64,000 bases of DNA. Origin: Streptomyces sp. CB02056 (lineage in GTDB: Bacteria; Actinomycetota; Actinomycetes; Streptomycetales; Streptomycetaceae). This document shows, piece by piece, positions 18,227-26,632 of the stretch (within the stretch, counting starts at the first letter, position 1; each line of letters opens with the position of its first letter). Made by a program: the position numbers and the translations under genes. The stretch lies in NCBI RefSeq assembly GCF_001905545.1, contig NZ_LIPD01000006.1:1-64000 (forward strand), read 5' to 3'. Under the pieces are notes generated by a model. It saw only the letters and a list, made by a program, of their open reading frames with translations. It made no database searches and had not been told where the DNA came from.

Positions 18227-18250
18227 GGGTCGATCCTAGCCCGTCCGACC

Positions 18251-18310
18251 CACCTGGGTTGACAATCCGTACTCAGCCCGGGCTAGGCTCCGGGCCACCT
18301 GAGTTGAGAA
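18251..18310. promoter_or_regulatory. Divergent promoter region with two direct repeats
   Basis: CACCTGGGTTGACAA (18251-18265) and CACCTGAGTTGAGAA (18296-18310) match at 13 of 15 positions and are exactly 45 bp apart. TTGACA (18259-18264) within the first copy may be a -35 box for the rightward gene, with TAGGCT (18284-18289) as -10 at 19-bp spacing. The repeats are candidate HxlR operators. Confidence 0.55.
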
Positions 18311-18333
18311 ATTAAATCCAGGAGGCGACGGCC

Positions 18334-18831
18334 ATGCCGATGCTCGACGTCCACATCCCCGACGGCGCCCTGCGCCCGGAGGCGGAAGCGGCCCTGCTCA
18401 ACCGCATCACCGAGATCCTGATCCGCCACGAGGGCTTCGACCCCGCCGACCCGGTCACCCGCTCGGTGTCCTGGCTCTTCCTCCACCGGCCCGCCGCCGT
18501 CTACGTCGGCGGCGAGCTCGCGGACGCGCCGCGCTACAAGGTCGTCCCGTCGGTGCCCGAGGGCCAGCTCGACGCCCGCAAGCGCGCGGGCGTCATCGCC
18601 GACGTCACCGAGGCGATCCTGGACGCCGAGGACGGCGCCTGGCCGCGCGACCCCGGCCGGATCTGGGTGTTCCCCACCGAGATCCCCGAGGGCCACTGGG
18701 GCGGCTTCGGCAAGGTCAGGCCGCTCGCCGCGATCCTCGCCCGGCTCACCGGCAACGACCGCGCCCGGGCCCGCGACCTCGCCGCGCGGCGGATCGCCGA
18801 GAGCCGCGCCGAGCACGCCCGGCTGCCGTAG
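18334..18831 (+). CDS. Tautomerase-superfamily protein
   Basis: 165 residues with GGAGG upstream. After the initiator Met comes Pro (MPMLDVHIPDG), the catalytic N-terminal proline of the tautomerase superfamily. Two repeated beta-alpha-beta halves follow, the second starting near the RIWVFPTEIPEGHWGG segment. This suggests a fused cis-CaaD/4-OT-like enzyme acting on small keto or halogenated acids. The divergent HxlR gene probably controls it. The substrate is unknown. Confidence 0.78.
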   Translation: MPMLDVHIPDGALRPEAEAALLNRITEILIRHEGFDPADPVTRSVSWLFLHRPAAVYVGGELADAPRYKVVPSVPEGQLDARKRAGVIADVTEAILDAEDGAWPRDPGRIWVFPTEIPEGHWGGFGKVRPLAAILARLTGNDRARARDLAARRIAESRAEHARLP

Positions 18832-18844
18832 GGCGCACCCGACG

Positions 18845-18885
18845 CCCGGGGGCCCGGCGCCGGTGACCGGCGCCGGGCCCCCGGG
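18845..18885. terminator. Perfect 19-bp terminator hairpin
   Basis: The arms 18845-18863 and 18867-18885 are fully complementary over 19 bp with a TGA loop. It lies between two convergent genes and directly abuts the stop codon of the minus-strand gene at 18886. Confidence 0.85.
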
Positions 18886-19773
18886 TCAGCCCCCGTCGCG
18901 ACGGCCGCGCCGCGGGTCGGCGGAGGCCCGGCGCCAGTCCAGGTACTGCTGGCGGACGTACGAGCGCGCGTCGTCGTCGGTGGCGGCGGTGACGCCGTCG
19001 TGCTCGCACAGGTAGCCGGCCGAGATCCGCGCCCACACCACCTGCTCGCGGTCCGCGTCACCGCCCGCCAGCGCGATCCGGTCGGCCTGGGCGGCGGCGC
19101 GCAGCAGGTGGGCACGCCGCTTGCGGGGCGGGCTCTTGGCGGTGTTCCGGCCGGCCGCCAGGTACGCCTCCTCCTCCGCTACGCCCGGGGCGGCCGCGTA
19201 CGCCTCCGCCGCCGTGGGCACCGGCCCGGCCGGCACGCTCCGCACCGCCGGGGGCGGCGTCGGCGGCAGCCCTCGGGTATGGAGCACGTCGTCGGCGAAC
19301 TCCGGCCGGTCGACGGGCAGCCCGTGCCGGCCGAAGAGGGCGAACAGCTCGGCCAGGGCGCGCGGTTCGAGGCCGCGCGGCCGGTCGTCGTCGGTGACGT
19401 CGAACCGGCCGAGCAGCGGGCCCCAGAACCGGCCCGGCGGGTCCACCAGGCGCAGCCGGAGGGTGACCCGGTGGACGCTGGTCTCCTCCTCCTCGTCGAA
19501 CTCCATGGCCAGGCCGCGGATCTCCGACCAGGCGTAGCGGCGCGGGACCAGCAGCCGGACCACGGTGAGGCCGTCCGCCTCCTCCCGCAGCCAGAAGGTG
19601 TGCGGCACTCCGACGGCCACCGCGCCGGCCACCACGGCGCCGACGAGCACGGCCGTCCCCGGGCCGACCAGACCGGACTCCCCCAGCACGATCACCGTCA
19701 CCAGGGCCAGCAGGCAGCCGACGCCGATGATGTCCACCCGCCGCCGCATGTACGACAGCCGTACCGTCCGCAT
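18886..19773 (-). CDS. Membrane protein with PH-like domain, unknown function
   Basis: 295 residues from the ATG at 19773 (MRTVRLSYMRRRVD), which has GGGGGCGGG upstream; the open frame extends further but lacks support. Two hydrophobic segments at about residues 15-60 are followed by a bacterial PH-like domain (FWLREEADGLTVVRLLVPRR, then YAWSEIRGLAMEF). The C-terminal half is charged, with two helical stretches. The layout matches streptomycete PH-domain membrane proteins of unknown role. Confidence 0.75.
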   Translation of the reverse strand: MRTVRLSYMRRRVDIIGVGCLLALVTVIVLGESGLVGPGTAVLVGAVVAGAVAVGVPHTFWLREEADGLTVVRLLVPRRYAWSEIRGLAMEFDEEEETSVHRVTLRLRLVDPPGRFWGPLLGRFDVTDDDRPRGLEPRALAELFALFGRHGLPVDRPEFADDVLHTRGLPPTPPPAVRSVPAGPVPTAAEAYAAAPGVAEEEAYLAAGRNTAKSPPRKRRAHLLRAAAQADRIALAGGDADREQVVWARISAGYLCEHDGVTAATDDDARSYVRQQYLDWRRASADPRRGRRDGG

Positions 19774-19897
19774 CCCGCCCCCTGGTGTCCCCTGCGTGTG
19801 GGCTCCACGCTCCCGGCAGCGGCCGGGCCCGGGCAAGCACCGGCGGGCAGCTGTGACGGCCCCGTGACGAACCCGGCCCACCACGCTCCGGACAGCG

Positions 19898-20839
19898 CTA
19901 CCGCCCGCGCAGCCGCCGGACGAGGTCGCGGGCGGCCTCCGGCCAGCTCGGGTGGTCGAAGGTGAAGCCGGCGTCGAGCAGCCGGGTCGGGACGACGCGG
20001 CGGCTCTTCAGCAGCAGTTCGGTGTCGGAGCGCAGCGCGAAGGCGCCCAGTTCGGCCATCCAGCGGGTGGCGGGCAGGGCCAGCGGCATGCCCCAGGCGG
20101 TGCGCAGCTCGCGCATGAACGCGCGTTGCGGCAGCGGGTTCGGGGCGGCGAGGTTGACCGGGCCGGTGAGGTCCTCACGGGCGATCAGGAACTCGACGGC
20201 GCGGGCGAAGTCGCGCTCGTGGATCCAGGAGACGTACTGGGCGCCGCCCGCGACGGGGCCGCCGGCGCCGAGCCGGGCCAGCCAGGAGAGCGCGTCGAGG
20301 GAGCCGCCGCGCTCGGGGCCGAGGACGGCGGCGGTGCGCAGGGCGACCCGGCGGGTGTACGGGGTGTCGGCCTCCGCCTGGGCACGCTCCCAGGCCCGGG
20401 CGACGTCGATGCTGTGCCGCCAGGCGGCCGGGGCGTCGGGCTCGCTGCCGCCGATCAGGCCGTCCCGCTCGCCGTTGGGGGCGTCGTGGCGGTGGGCGTA
20501 GACGGTGGCGGTGCTCATCTGGAGCCAGTGCGCGGGCGGGCGGCGGGCGGCCGCGACGGCCTCGCCGACGACCCGGGTCGACTGCACCCGCGAGTCCATC
20601 ATCTCCTGGCGGTTCGCCTCGGTGGAGCGGCAGTTGACGCTGCGCCCGGCGAGGTTGAGCACGACGTCGGCCCCGTCGACCTCGGCCGCCCAGGCGCCGA
20701 GGGTCCGTCCGTCCCAGCCGACCTGCCGGGGCCCGGCGGGCCTGCGGCTCAGCACCACGACCTGGTGTCCGGCGGCGGTCAGGCTCCGGTCGAGCAGCGC
20801 CCCGAGTGCCCCCGATCCGCCGGGAATGACGACCTTCAT
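19898..20839 (-). CDS. TIGR01777-family NAD-dependent epimerase
   Basis: 313 residues from the ATG at 20839, preceded by AGGAGGGGG; an N-terminal extension in the same frame is not supported. VVIPGGSGALGALL is the Rossmann motif; the family landmarks LAGRSVNCR, SRVQST, QMSTATVYAHRHD, YVSWIHERDF and the C-terminal DUF1731 segment (LLKSRRVVPTRLLDAGFTF) are all present. Family members act on unknown sugar or polyketide substrates. It is divergent from a P450, with a perfect palindrome between them. Confidence 0.88.
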   Translation of the reverse strand: MKVVIPGGSGALGALLDRSLTAAGHQVVVLSRRPAGPRQVGWDGRTLGAWAAEVDGADVVLNLAGRSVNCRSTEANRQEMMDSRVQSTRVVGEAVAAARRPPAHWLQMSTATVYAHRHDAPNGERDGLIGGSEPDAPAAWRHSIDVARAWERAQAEADTPYTRRVALRTAAVLGPERGGSLDALSWLARLGAGGPVAGGAQYVSWIHERDFARAVEFLIAREDLTGPVNLAAPNPLPQRAFMRELRTAWGMPLALPATRWMAELGAFALRSDTELLLKSRRVVPTRLLDAGFTFDHPSWPEAARDLVRRLRGR

Positions 20840-20891
20840 GGCTTCCCCCTCCTGCCCCCGGTTCCTGGGAGCCCAGCCTAGCCCAAGCTTC

Positions 20892-20903
20892 TGAACGCGT
20901 TCA
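20892..20903. promoter_or_regulatory. Perfect 12-bp palindrome, candidate TetR-type operator
   Basis: TGAACGCGTTCA is a perfect palindrome in a locally AT-rich stretch between the divergent epimerase (start 20839) and P450 (start 21027). Sites of this form are typical of TetR-family repressors. No such regulator is encoded next to it. Confidence 0.5.
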
Positions 20904-21026
20904 ATTACACCGTCCGCGCCACCGCCCGGACGACTGAAACCACGGTGAAACCGCACTGAAGGCGGGCCCCGGCAAGCTCCGGGGCATCGAAAGCCGCACA
21001 GCCGTGTGACGAAGGAGAGACCCGCC

Positions 21027-22277
21027 ATGACCACCACCCCCGTCCGGCTCACCCCCGAGGACGTCGAGAACCCCGTCGGCGCCTACGCCCGCTTCCGCGA
21101 GCAGACCGAGCTGCCCCGGGTCGTCCTGCCCGGCCTGGACACCCCGGTCCGACTGGTCACCCGCTACGCCGACGTGAAGGCCGCGCTCACCGAGCCCCGG
21201 CTGGTCCGGGACCGGGCGGGGCTCGCCGCTCCGGCCGACGCCGGATCCGACCCGCAGGACGAGCTGCTGGCCGCGGCCTTCGACAGCTTCCCCGCCGAGT
21301 ACGCCGGCTACCTCTCCGGCCACCTGGCGCTGTTCGACGGCGAGGAGCACGCCCGCCGCCGCGCGCCCCTGACCCGCGCCTTCACCGCCCGCCGGATCAC
21401 CGCCCTGCGCGGCTTCGTCGAGCGCACCGCCGCCGAGCTGCTGGCCGACCTCGCCGCCCGGGACGAACCGGCCGACCTGCTGGGCGAGTTCGCCTACCCG
21501 CTGACCACCCAGGTGATCTGCGAGCTGGTCGGCGTCGAGGAGGCCGACCGGCCCCGGGTCTGCGGCTGGATCCGCGACTTCGCGTACGGCGACGGCAGCC
21601 GCACGGTCGAGGGCCTGGTCGGCATCGTCGACCACGTCAAGGAGCTGATCGCGCGCCGCCGCGCCGAACCCACCGGGGACCTCGTCTCCACCCTGGCCCA
21701 CGACACCCGCGAGGGCGAGCAGCCGCTGGACGAGGACGACCTGGTCGCGGCCGTCTTCCTGCTGATCAACACCGGCATCACCCCGCCCGCGCTGTTCCTC
21801 GCCCACGGCCTGCTCGCCCTGTTCGACCACCCCGACCAGCTGGCCCGGCTGCGCGCCGAGCCGCAGCTGCTGGAGCGGGCCGTGCCCGAACTGCTGCGGT
21901 ACGTCACCCTGGTGCGGATCGGCGCCACCCTGTACGCCGCCGAGGACTTCACCTTCGCCGGGACGGCGCTGCGCACCGGCGACCCGGTCACCGTCGCCCT
22001 GCTGGCCGCCGACCACGACCCGCGGGAGTACGGCGAGGCGCCCGAACGCCTCGACATCGCCCGGCAGTTCGGGCGCGGCGACGGCCACCTGGCGTTCGGC
22101 CACGGCGCGCACTACTGCCTGGGCGCGGCCCTCGGCCGGCTGGTCACCTCGGTGGTGCTGGACCAGGTGCTGATCCGGCGACCGAAGGCGGCACTCGGGG
22201 TCGCGCGGGACGGGCTGGAGTTCGGCCACTGGCCGGCCGACGGCTTCCACCTGCTGCGGCTGCCGGTGCGGCTCTGA
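21027..22277 (+). CDS. Cytochrome P450 with atypical I-helix
   Basis: 416 residues; the ATG at 21027 has GGAGAG upstream. The haem-binding loop FGHGAHYCLG and the ExxR helix (PELLRYV) are intact, so haem should bind. The I-helix, normally AGxE/DT, reads INTGITPPAL, replacing both the acidic residue and the conserved Thr that deliver protons for O2 activation. Such P450s sometimes do unusual chemistry or use peroxide. No ferredoxin gene is adjacent. The next gene, convergent, is an AfsR-like regulator. Confidence 0.88.
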   Translation: MTTTPVRLTPEDVENPVGAYARFREQTELPRVVLPGLDTPVRLVTRYADVKAALTEPRLVRDRAGLAAPADAGSDPQDELLAAAFDSFPAEYAGYLSGHLALFDGEEHARRRAPLTRAFTARRITALRGFVERTAAELLADLAARDEPADLLGEFAYPLTTQVICELVGVEEADRPRVCGWIRDFAYGDGSRTVEGLVGIVDHVKELIARRRAEPTGDLVSTLAHDTREGEQPLDEDDLVAAVFLLINTGITPPALFLAHGLLALFDHPDQLARLRAEPQLLERAVPELLRYVTLVRIGATLYAAEDFTFAGTALRTGDPVTVALLAADHDPREYGEAPERLDIARQFGRGDGHLAFGHGAHYCLGAALGRLVTSVVLDQVLIRRPKAALGVARDGLEFGHWPADGFHLLRLPVRL

Positions 22278-22317
22278 GCGGGCGGCGGCACGCCGGGGCC
22301 CGTTCTGGGTTCTGCGC

Positions 22318-25300
22318 TCAGCCGCCCACCAGCCGGCGCGCCTCGGCCGCCAGGGCGGACCGGTCAGGCGCCGCGTACGCGGCCACCGCCCGGCGGTACT
22401 CCGCCGGATCGGCCCGCTCCGCGTCCGCCCGGGCCGCCGCCGAGCCCATGGTCGGCTGGAAGGTGCGCAGGCAGCGGAACCGCTCGGCCAGCACGACCAG
22501 CCGTACGCCCGTCCGAGTCCGCTCGGGATCGCCCTCCCGGCCGCCCCGGTCCAGCGCCACCAGGCCGAGCGCGAGCAGCAGCGCCCCCGCGAGCGGGCCC
22601 TCCACCAAAGCGGCCGGCCGGCCCAGCAGTTCGACCAGCCGCTCCGGGAGGGAAGCCGCCAGGGCGGCCACCCGCTCCGACTCGCCGTACCGGGCGTGCG
22701 CGGCCACGCAGGCCGCCATCGGCTCCAGCGCCCAGGACGGCTCGGCGGGCGGCTCCGCGGCGCGGGCGAGCAGCTCGGCGGAGCGCCGCCACAGCGCCAG
22801 ACCGGCGTCCACCTCGCCCCGGGCGAGGGCGAGTTCGGCCCGGAGGCCCAGTTCGGGGGCGGGCAGCTCGGCGGCCTCCGCGGGCCGGTGGCGCACCGCC
22901 AGCTCCAGCCAGTGCTCGGCGCCGTCCGGGTCCCCCGCCTGCAAGCTGCCGATCACCATGCCCCAGCGCAGGCCCAGCATGTCGTTCCAGTCGCCGAGCC
23001 GGTCCAGCTCCGCCATCGCCGCGCCCAGCAGCGGCAGGGCCTCGGCGCCCCGCTCCCCCTGCAGATGCAGCTCGCCGAGCCGGGCGAGCGCCAGCACCCG
23101 CAGCCAGGGCACCGGCAGCGTCTCGAAGGCCGCCAGCGTCCGCCGCGCCGAGGCGGTCGCCCGCTCCATCTCCTGCGCGGCCTCCCAGCGGTAGCCGGCC
23201 ACCGCCTCGGCCACACCGGCGAGCAGCGGTTCGGGGGCGGCGCACAGGGCCGCCAACAGCCCGCCGCCCGGGGCGCCCACCTCGCCATCGTTCGGGCCGA
23301 GCACCTCGGGGACGGCCGCCATCACGGTGGCGATGGCCCGCACCGGGGTGTCCGGCGCGGCCGGGGGCAGCCGCCGCAGGGCGGCGAGCAGCCGCAGCGC
23401 GCCGGTGCCGGTGCCGAGCCCGCCGCCCGCGGCGAGCAGGGTGTTGACGGTGCTCAGGGCGGCGAGGGTGCGCACCGGCTCCAGCAGGTCGGGCCCGGGC
23501 CGCAGCCGGGAGACCGGGCCGCCGGTGTCCTCGGCGAGGGCGAGCAGCCGGACGTAGTTGCCCTCGGTGGTCCACAGCCCGGCGAGGACGGCCGCGGCCG
23601 CGGCGACGGCGGGCCCGTCCCCGGCGGCGAGGGCCAGCCGCAGCGCCCGGACCAGGTTGTCCTGCTCGGCGCGGACCAGCCGCCACTCCGGTACGGCCGC
23701 CGGGCCGAACGGGCCGTCGTGGTGGTCGATGCCGAACTCCCGTGCCCAGACCAGGAACCGGGCGGTGACGGCCTCGTCCTCCGCCGCCTTCGTCCGCTCG
23801 GCCGCGCCGAACTCGCGGACCGTCTCCAGCATCCGGAACCGTCCCCCGCTCGGGGTGTCGGTCAGGCGCAGCAGCGACTGGTCGACCAGGTCCTCCAGGA
23901 CGGTCAGGACGTCGGGGTCGTCGAGCAGTCGCCCGGCGGCGCGGGCGGTGAAGCCGCCGGGGAAGACGGAGAGCGCGCGCAGGGCGGCCCGGCCCGGCGG
24001 GTCCAGCAGGTTCCAGCTCCAGTCGACCACGGCCTGCAGGGTGCGGTGGCGCTGCGGCGCGTCCCGGGGCCCGCCGCGCAGCAGGGCGAAGCGGTCGGCC
24101 AGCCGGTCGGCGATCTCGGGCACCGCCAGCACCCGTACCCGGGCCGCCGCCAGCTCCAGGGCCAGCGGGAGCCCGTCCAGCCGGGCGCACAGCGCGGCGA
24201 CCGGGCCGGCCGGCAGCTCGACGTCCGGGCGGGCCGCCCGGGCCCGCTGGGTGAACAGCTCGACGGCGGATGCCCGGTCCAACTCCGGGAGCAGGTACAC
24301 CGATTCGGCGGAGATCCCGAGCGGGGTGCGGCTGGTGGTGAGCACCCGCAGGTCAGGGCGGGCGGCCACCAGCGCGTGCACCAGGTCGGCGACACCGCGC
24401 ACCACCTGCTCGCAGTTGTCCAGTACCAGCAGCACCGGCCCGGCGGCGAGCGCACCGGCGATCCCCGCCCGGTCGCCGGCGCCGAGGGCGGCGGCCACCG
24501 CCCCGGCCACGTCCTGGTCGGCCGCCACTCCGGCCAGCGGCACCAGGTGCACCACCCGCTGCGCCGCCCCGCGCGCCACGGCGGCGACGACCCGGGTCTT
24601 GCCGAGCCCGCCGGGGCCGACCACCGACACCACCCGGGCGGCGCCCAGCAGTTCCGCCACGGCGGCGAGATCGGCCTCCCGGCCGACCAGCGGGTTCGGC
24701 TCGTGCGGCACCCCGCGCCGCACCGGAGCCGCCGCACCGCGCAGCAACTCCTGGTGCAGTGCGCGCAGTTCGGGCCCCGGGTCGGCGCCCAGGGCGTCCC
24801 GCAGGCTGCGGCGGTAGCGGTCGTACCGGCCGAGCGCGGCCGCCGCCCCGGCCGTCCCGGCCTCGCAGCGCAGCAGCTCCAGCAGCACCTCCTCGTCCCG
24901 CGGCTGCCCGGCGGCCTCCTCGGCGAGCGCTTCGACGGCCGCCGCGTGCCGCCCGGTGCGCGCCAGCGCGAGCGCCCGGGCCCGCCGCAACACCCGGTGG
25001 GTGCGGGCCCGTTCGGCGCGCAGCGCGGAGGCCGGGTCCGTCCCCTCGGGCTCCGCGGGAGCGGTGTCCCCGCCCCAGAGCTCCAGCCCCGCCTCGGCCT
25101 CGGCGAGCGCCCCGGCATGGTCCCCGGCCCGGGCCTTCTCGGCGCAGGCGGCGGCGTGCAGCAGCACCGCCGAGGCGTCCACCCGTTCCTCCCCGAGCCC
25201 CAGCCGGTACCCGGTCGGCGTGCTGGCGATCAGCTCCGCCCCGAACTTCGCCCGGGCCCGCGACACCAGCACCTGCAACGCCTTCTCCGGCCGCTCGGGC

Positions 25301-25455
25301 CGCTCCTCCGGCCACAGCCCGTCCACCAGCCGCCCCCGGCCGCACCCGGCCCGCACCTCCCCGGCCAACAGGGCGAGCAGCCCCCGCAGCCCGGGCGCGG
25401 TGACCTCCTCACCCCGGCAGGAGACCGTGGACAGCACGCGCAGCTCGATCGTCAC
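22318..25455 (-). CDS. Large AfsR/SARP-like regulator with BTAD and NB-ARC ATPase domains
   Basis: 1045 residues from a GTG start. A winged-helix domain (residues 1-90, LRVLSTVSCRGEEVTAPGLR) and a BTAD (about 95-245) are followed by an NB-ARC ATPase with Walker A GPGGLGKTR near residue 280, Walker B LLVLDNCE and the LTTSRTPLG sensor. The last 450 residues are Ala/Leu-rich helical repeats with no C-terminal HTH. These proteins activate secondary metabolism in response to nucleotide-linked signals. The target is unknown; the neighbouring P450 and methyltransferase are candidates. Confidence 0.9.
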   Translation of the reverse strand: MTIELRVLSTVSCRGEEVTAPGLRGLLALLAGEVRAGCGRGRLVDGLWPEERPERPEKALQVLVSRARAKFGAELIASTPTGYRLGLGEERVDASAVLLHAAACAEKARAGDHAGALAEAEAGLELWGGDTAPAEPEGTDPASALRAERARTHRVLRRARALALARTGRHAAAVEALAEEAAGQPRDEEVLLELLRCEAGTAGAAAALGRYDRYRRSLRDALGADPGPELRALHQELLRGAAAPVRRGVPHEPNPLVGREADLAAVAELLGAARVVSVVGPGGLGKTRVVAAVARGAAQRVVHLVPLAGVAADQDVAGAVAAALGAGDRAGIAGALAAGPVLLVLDNCEQVVRGVADLVHALVAARPDLRVLTTSRTPLGISAESVYLLPELDRASAVELFTQRARAARPDVELPAGPVAALCARLDGLPLALELAAARVRVLAVPEIADRLADRFALLRGGPRDAPQRHRTLQAVVDWSWNLLDPPGRAALRALSVFPGGFTARAAGRLLDDPDVLTVLEDLVDQSLLRLTDTPSGGRFRMLETVREFGAAERTKAAEDEAVTARFLVWAREFGIDHHDGPFGPAAVPEWRLVRAEQDNLVRALRLALAAGDGPAVAAAAAVLAGLWTTEGNYVRLLALAEDTGGPVSRLRPGPDLLEPVRTLAALSTVNTLLAAGGGLGTGTGALRLLAALRRLPPAAPDTPVRAIATVMAAVPEVLGPNDGEVGAPGGGLLAALCAAPEPLLAGVAEAVAGYRWEAAQEMERATASARRTLAAFETLPVPWLRVLALARLGELHLQGERGAEALPLLGAAMAELDRLGDWNDMLGLRWGMVIGSLQAGDPDGAEHWLELAVRHRPAEAAELPAPELGLRAELALARGEVDAGLALWRRSAELLARAAEPPAEPSWALEPMAACVAAHARYGESERVAALAASLPERLVELLGRPAALVEGPLAGALLLALGLVALDRGGREGDPERTRTGVRLVVLAERFRCLRTFQPTMGSAAARADAERADPAEYRRAVAAYAAPDRSALAAEARRLVGG

Positions 25456-25564
25456 CGCGCCAGGGTAACGATCACCGGACCGTACGTCCGTTCTGATCCC
25501 CGGTCAGCGGACGTGGGCCTTGTCCCTCGTCCCTTGTCCCGCAAAGCGGCAGCGCCTACCCTCC

Positions 25565-25600
25565 CGATATATCGATCCGATACATCGAACCGATAGCTCG
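25565..25600. promoter_or_regulatory. Three-unit 13-bp iterated site
   Basis: Three 10-bp units, CGATATATCG, CGATACATCG and CGATAGCTCG, are separated by ATC and AAC, giving a strict 13-bp period. The first is a perfect palindrome. The array is very AT-rich for this genome and lies between the AfsR-like gene (start 25455) and the methyltransferase (start 25681), so it probably controls one or both. Confidence 0.55.
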
Positions 25601-25680
25601 CGCCCCCGGGGCCGGTCGACCCCGGGCGGACGCCCGCGCGCTGTGCACCCGGCACAGCCCGCCGACCACGAGGAGCCACG

Positions 25681-26535
25681 ATGACGGGGACCGACCACGG
25701 CACGGAGCACCACCGGGATGCCACCCGCGGCCACGCGCCCACCGGACAGGTGCCGGCGCAGGACGAACGACGGCTGCACAGCTCGTCGTTCGGCCGGGCG
25801 GCGGTCGCCTACGCCGAGCACCGCCCGGACTACGCGCACGCCGCCGTGCACTGGGCACTCGAAGCCGCGCCCGGCCCGCGGGTGCTCGACCTCGGCGCCG
25901 GAACGGGCAAGCTCACCGCCACGCTGGTCGCACTGGGCCACCAGGTCGTCGCGGTCGAACCCGACCCGGCGATGCTGGCCGAACTGCGCGGCACACTGCC
26001 GGACGTCCGCGCGCTGGAGGGGAGCGCCGAGGCGATCCCCCTGCCGGACGGGTCGGTCGACGCCGTGGTGTCCGGCAACGCCATGCACTGGTTCGACATG
26101 GCCGCCGCAGGCCCCGAGATCGCCAGGGTCCTCGCGCCCGGCGGCGTCCTGGCCGGCCTGTGGAACGTCTTCGACGACGGCGTCGACTGGGTGGCCGGCC
26201 TCGCCAGGGTCACCGGCCCCGCCGCCATCGGCCCGCGCGACGTGCCCGGCAGCTGGCGCACCGAGACGGCCCGGATGCACCTGCCCGCGTCGGGCGGCGC
26301 CGACGCCTGGTTCGACTCACCGGAGCAGGCGGAGTTCCCCCACGGCCAGCGGCGCACCGCCGACTCCCTCGTCTCGACCCTCGCCACCAAGGCCGGCGTC
26401 CTGGTCATGCCCGAGCAGGAACGCGAGGCCCTCCTGGCGGCGACCCGCACCTACCTCGCCGCCCGACCGGAGACCGGCGACGGCGAGTTCATCCTCCCGA
26501 TGCTGACCAGCGTCCTGCGCGTCCGCCGGATGTGA
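25681..26535 (+). CDS. Class I SAM-dependent methyltransferase
   Basis: 284 residues. Motif I is VLDLGAGTGKLT, followed by VVAVEPDPAML (motif post-I), AEAIPLPDGSVDAVV (motif II) and RVLAPGGVLAGLW (motif III), all of the methyltransf_11/25 class. The first 40 residues are hydrophilic. GAGGAGCC precedes the ATG. The acceptor is unknown. An iterated 13-bp site upstream suggests tight control. Confidence 0.88.
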   Translation: MTGTDHGTEHHRDATRGHAPTGQVPAQDERRLHSSSFGRAAVAYAEHRPDYAHAAVHWALEAAPGPRVLDLGAGTGKLTATLVALGHQVVAVEPDPAMLAELRGTLPDVRALEGSAEAIPLPDGSVDAVVSGNAMHWFDMAAAGPEIARVLAPGGVLAGLWNVFDDGVDWVAGLARVTGPAAIGPRDVPGSWRTETARMHLPASGGADAWFDSPEQAEFPHGQRRTADSLVSTLATKAGVLVMPEQEREALLAATRTYLAARPETGDGEFILPMLTSVLRVRRM

Positions 26536-26632
26536 CGCCCGTCCGCCGCCTGCCGCCCGGGGCCCCTACAGCGTCCCGGCGTCCGGCCGGTTCGACCGCC
26601 GTGCGGCTGGTCGTGGACTGGTGGAGAGCCGT

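Noticed and set aside
22696-25596. 966-residue plus-strand ORF opposite the AfsR-like gene
   Set aside because: Low-complexity antisense shadow with no motif, while the opposite strand has Walker motifs.
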